From Leptolinea sp. HRD-7 (GTDB taxonomy: Bacteria; Chloroflexota; Anaerolineae; Anaerolineales; Anaerolineaceae), in the NCBI GenBank assembly GCA_024363285.1, contig AP024710.1, forward strand, positions 868,001 to 932,000: a stretch of DNA of 64,000 nt. Direction: 5' to 3'. The notes under the pieces are model-generated. The model was given only the letters and a program-made list of their open reading frames with translations, was not told where the DNA came from and did not search any database. Positions 63,113 to 64,000 of this stretch are shown here, piece after piece (the stretch's first letter is position 1; each line of letters starts with the position of its first letter). Both the position numbers and the translations under genes were made by a program.

Positions 63113-64000
63113 CTACCCTACATAATCCAACCACTTTTCTGAAAGCGCATGCTCACCGCGCAGCACTTTGTGGAATTCCGCCTGGATCTTGCGGGTGATG
63201 GGACCCATCTTTCCGCTGCCGATCACCCGGCCGTCAATCTCGGAGACGGGCGTCAACTCGGCGGCTGTGCCGCACATGAAGACTTCGTCCGAAATATACA
63301 ACTGGTCGCGGCCGACCATCGTTTCGGTGACGGTATAGCCCAGTTCACGGATGATCGCCATCAGCGAATCGCGGGTGATGCCTTCCAGTGTGTCAGCGGT
63401 GATGGGCGAATACAACTGCCCTTTGCGCACCAAAAAGATGTTCTCACCGGTGCATTCCGCCACATAGCCCTGCGGATCGAGCATGATGGCTTCGTCAAAC
63501 CCGAAGCGGATCGATTCGGTCTTGGCCAGAATACTGTTGGCGTAGTTGCCGGTCACCTTGGCTTTGGTCATCGTGACGTTCGGGTGGTGGCGGGTGAAAG
63601 AGGACACATTGGCTTTCATCCCATTCTCGATCTGTTCCTGCCCGAGGTAGGCGCCCATTTCCCACACACCAATGCCCACAGCCGCTTTGCCGTCATCCAG
63701 GTTGAGCGATGGCAGCGGGCTGGTGAGATACAGCAGCGGGCGGATGTAGCACGATGAATAGCCATTCGCTTTGATCACATCTTTGGTCGCCTGGCAGAGT
63801 TCTTCCGAAGTGAAGGGGAATTCGCGCACTCCCAGAATGCGGGCCGAGTTGATCAGGCGGTCCATGTGGTCTTTCAAGCGGAAGACCGCCGGACCTTTCG
63901 CTGTGGAATAGCAACGGATGCCTTCAAAAACGCCGGCGCCGTAATGCAGGGTGGTGTTGAAGAACGGGACGGTGGCCTTTTCAGTCTCCACGATCTGGCC
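63113..64000 (-). CDS. ilvE: branched-chain amino-acid aminotransferase, N terminus outside window
   Basis: The visible part is about 295 residues of a fold-type IV PLP enzyme. TLHYGAGVFEGIRCYSTA is near the N-terminal end; the PLP-Lys is in KAKVTGNYANSILAK; later come GFDEAIMLDPQGYVAECTGENIFLV, DTLEGITRDSLMAII and DEVFMCGTAAELTPVSEIDGR. It transfers amino groups to or from leucine, isoleucine and valine. The frame continues off the right edge upstream of GQIVETEKATVPF, so only the first few residues are missing. Confidence 0.93.
   Translation of the reverse strand, partial: GQIVETEKATVPFFNTTLHYGAGVFEGIRCYSTAKGPAVFRLKDHMDRLINSARILGVREFPFTSEELCQATKDVIKANGYSSCYIRPLLYLTSPLPSLNLDDGKAAVGIGVWEMGAYLGQEQIENGMKANVSSFTRHHPNVTMTKAKVTGNYANSILAKTESIRFGFDEAIMLDPQGYVAECTGENIFLVRKGQLYSPITADTLEGITRDSLMAIIRELGYTVTETMVGRDQLYISDEVFMCGTAAELTPVSEIDGRVIGSGKMGPITRKIQAEFHKVLRGEHALSEKWLDYVG

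Overview
The window looks like chromosomal DNA from an anaerobic or facultative bacterium of the Chloroflexota, probably Anaerolineae-like. This is inferred from gene content, not from a marker gene. Pointers are an archaeal-type mevalonate cluster (HMG-CoA synthase plus thiolase plus class II HMG-CoA reductase), a fused indolepyruvate:ferredoxin oxidoreductase next to an ADP-forming acyl-CoA synthetase, a bacterial eRF1-like protein, a tryptophan T-box, an F420-type nitroreductase-fold protein and a Pro/Thr-rich secreted-protein tail. Most of the window is GC-moderate, dense housekeeping sequence. No rRNA, tRNA or CRISPR array was seen.

Layout. 1-7.6 kb: small and partial genes, an MFS exporter, a PII-like protein with a Na/Ca exchanger, a c-type cytochrome lipoprotein, a PadR-HAAS pair, an acetyltransferase and a bacteriohemerythrin. 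7.6-15.4 kb: a leftward stress operon (DnaJ-like, HtrA-like, eRF1-like), a sensor kinase with a degenerate receiver domain, an unusual thioredoxin-reductase-like flavoprotein and an L-threonine aldolase. 15.9-21.4 kb: EttA, then the leftward mevalonate genes, whose thiolase lacks the usual catalytic residues. 21.6-25.3 kb: membrane proteins, an acetyltransferase, MsrA and a COG2509 FAD protein. 25.7-34.6 kb: a CRP-family regulator followed by a rightward amino-acid fermentation module (class V aminotransferase, MFS carrier, fused IOR, ADP-forming acyl-CoA synthetase) and a B3/4-domain protein. 34.7-36.35 kb: an intact IS1182-family element. 36.9-44.4 kb: the trp operon (E-G-D-C-F-B-A) behind a Trp-specific T-box, with a repeat-filled gap between trpF and trpB. 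44.5-49.9 kb: an AAA ATPase, a YegP-like protein, a divergent MocR/EamA pair and class II aldolase. 50-52.3 kb: a REP-associated tyrosine transposase with an 80-bp tandem repeat array, then an AT-rich island with an MBL-fold hydrolase. 52.3-57.7 kb: a MerR-controlled leftward operon holding larB-larE-larC (nickel-pincer cofactor synthesis) between two aldo/keto reductases. 57.8-64 kb: an alpha/beta hydrolase, a DUF4424-like secreted protein, a DUF2817 peptidase with a YfcC carrier, and a partial branched-chain aminotransferase.

How genes work together. The aminotransferase, IOR and acyl-CoA synthetase form a plausible route from an amino acid through its 2-oxo acid and acyl-CoA to ATP. The trp genes are a complete anthranilate-to-tryptophan pathway under one leader. 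The lar genes supply a nickel cofactor, but no larA is present here. Gene-poor gaps hold a family of 70-85-bp palindromic elements whose arm sequences differ between copies yet stay complementary. These, the RAYT array and the T-box whose core can pair with the trpE ribosome-binding site are the most interesting non-coding signals.
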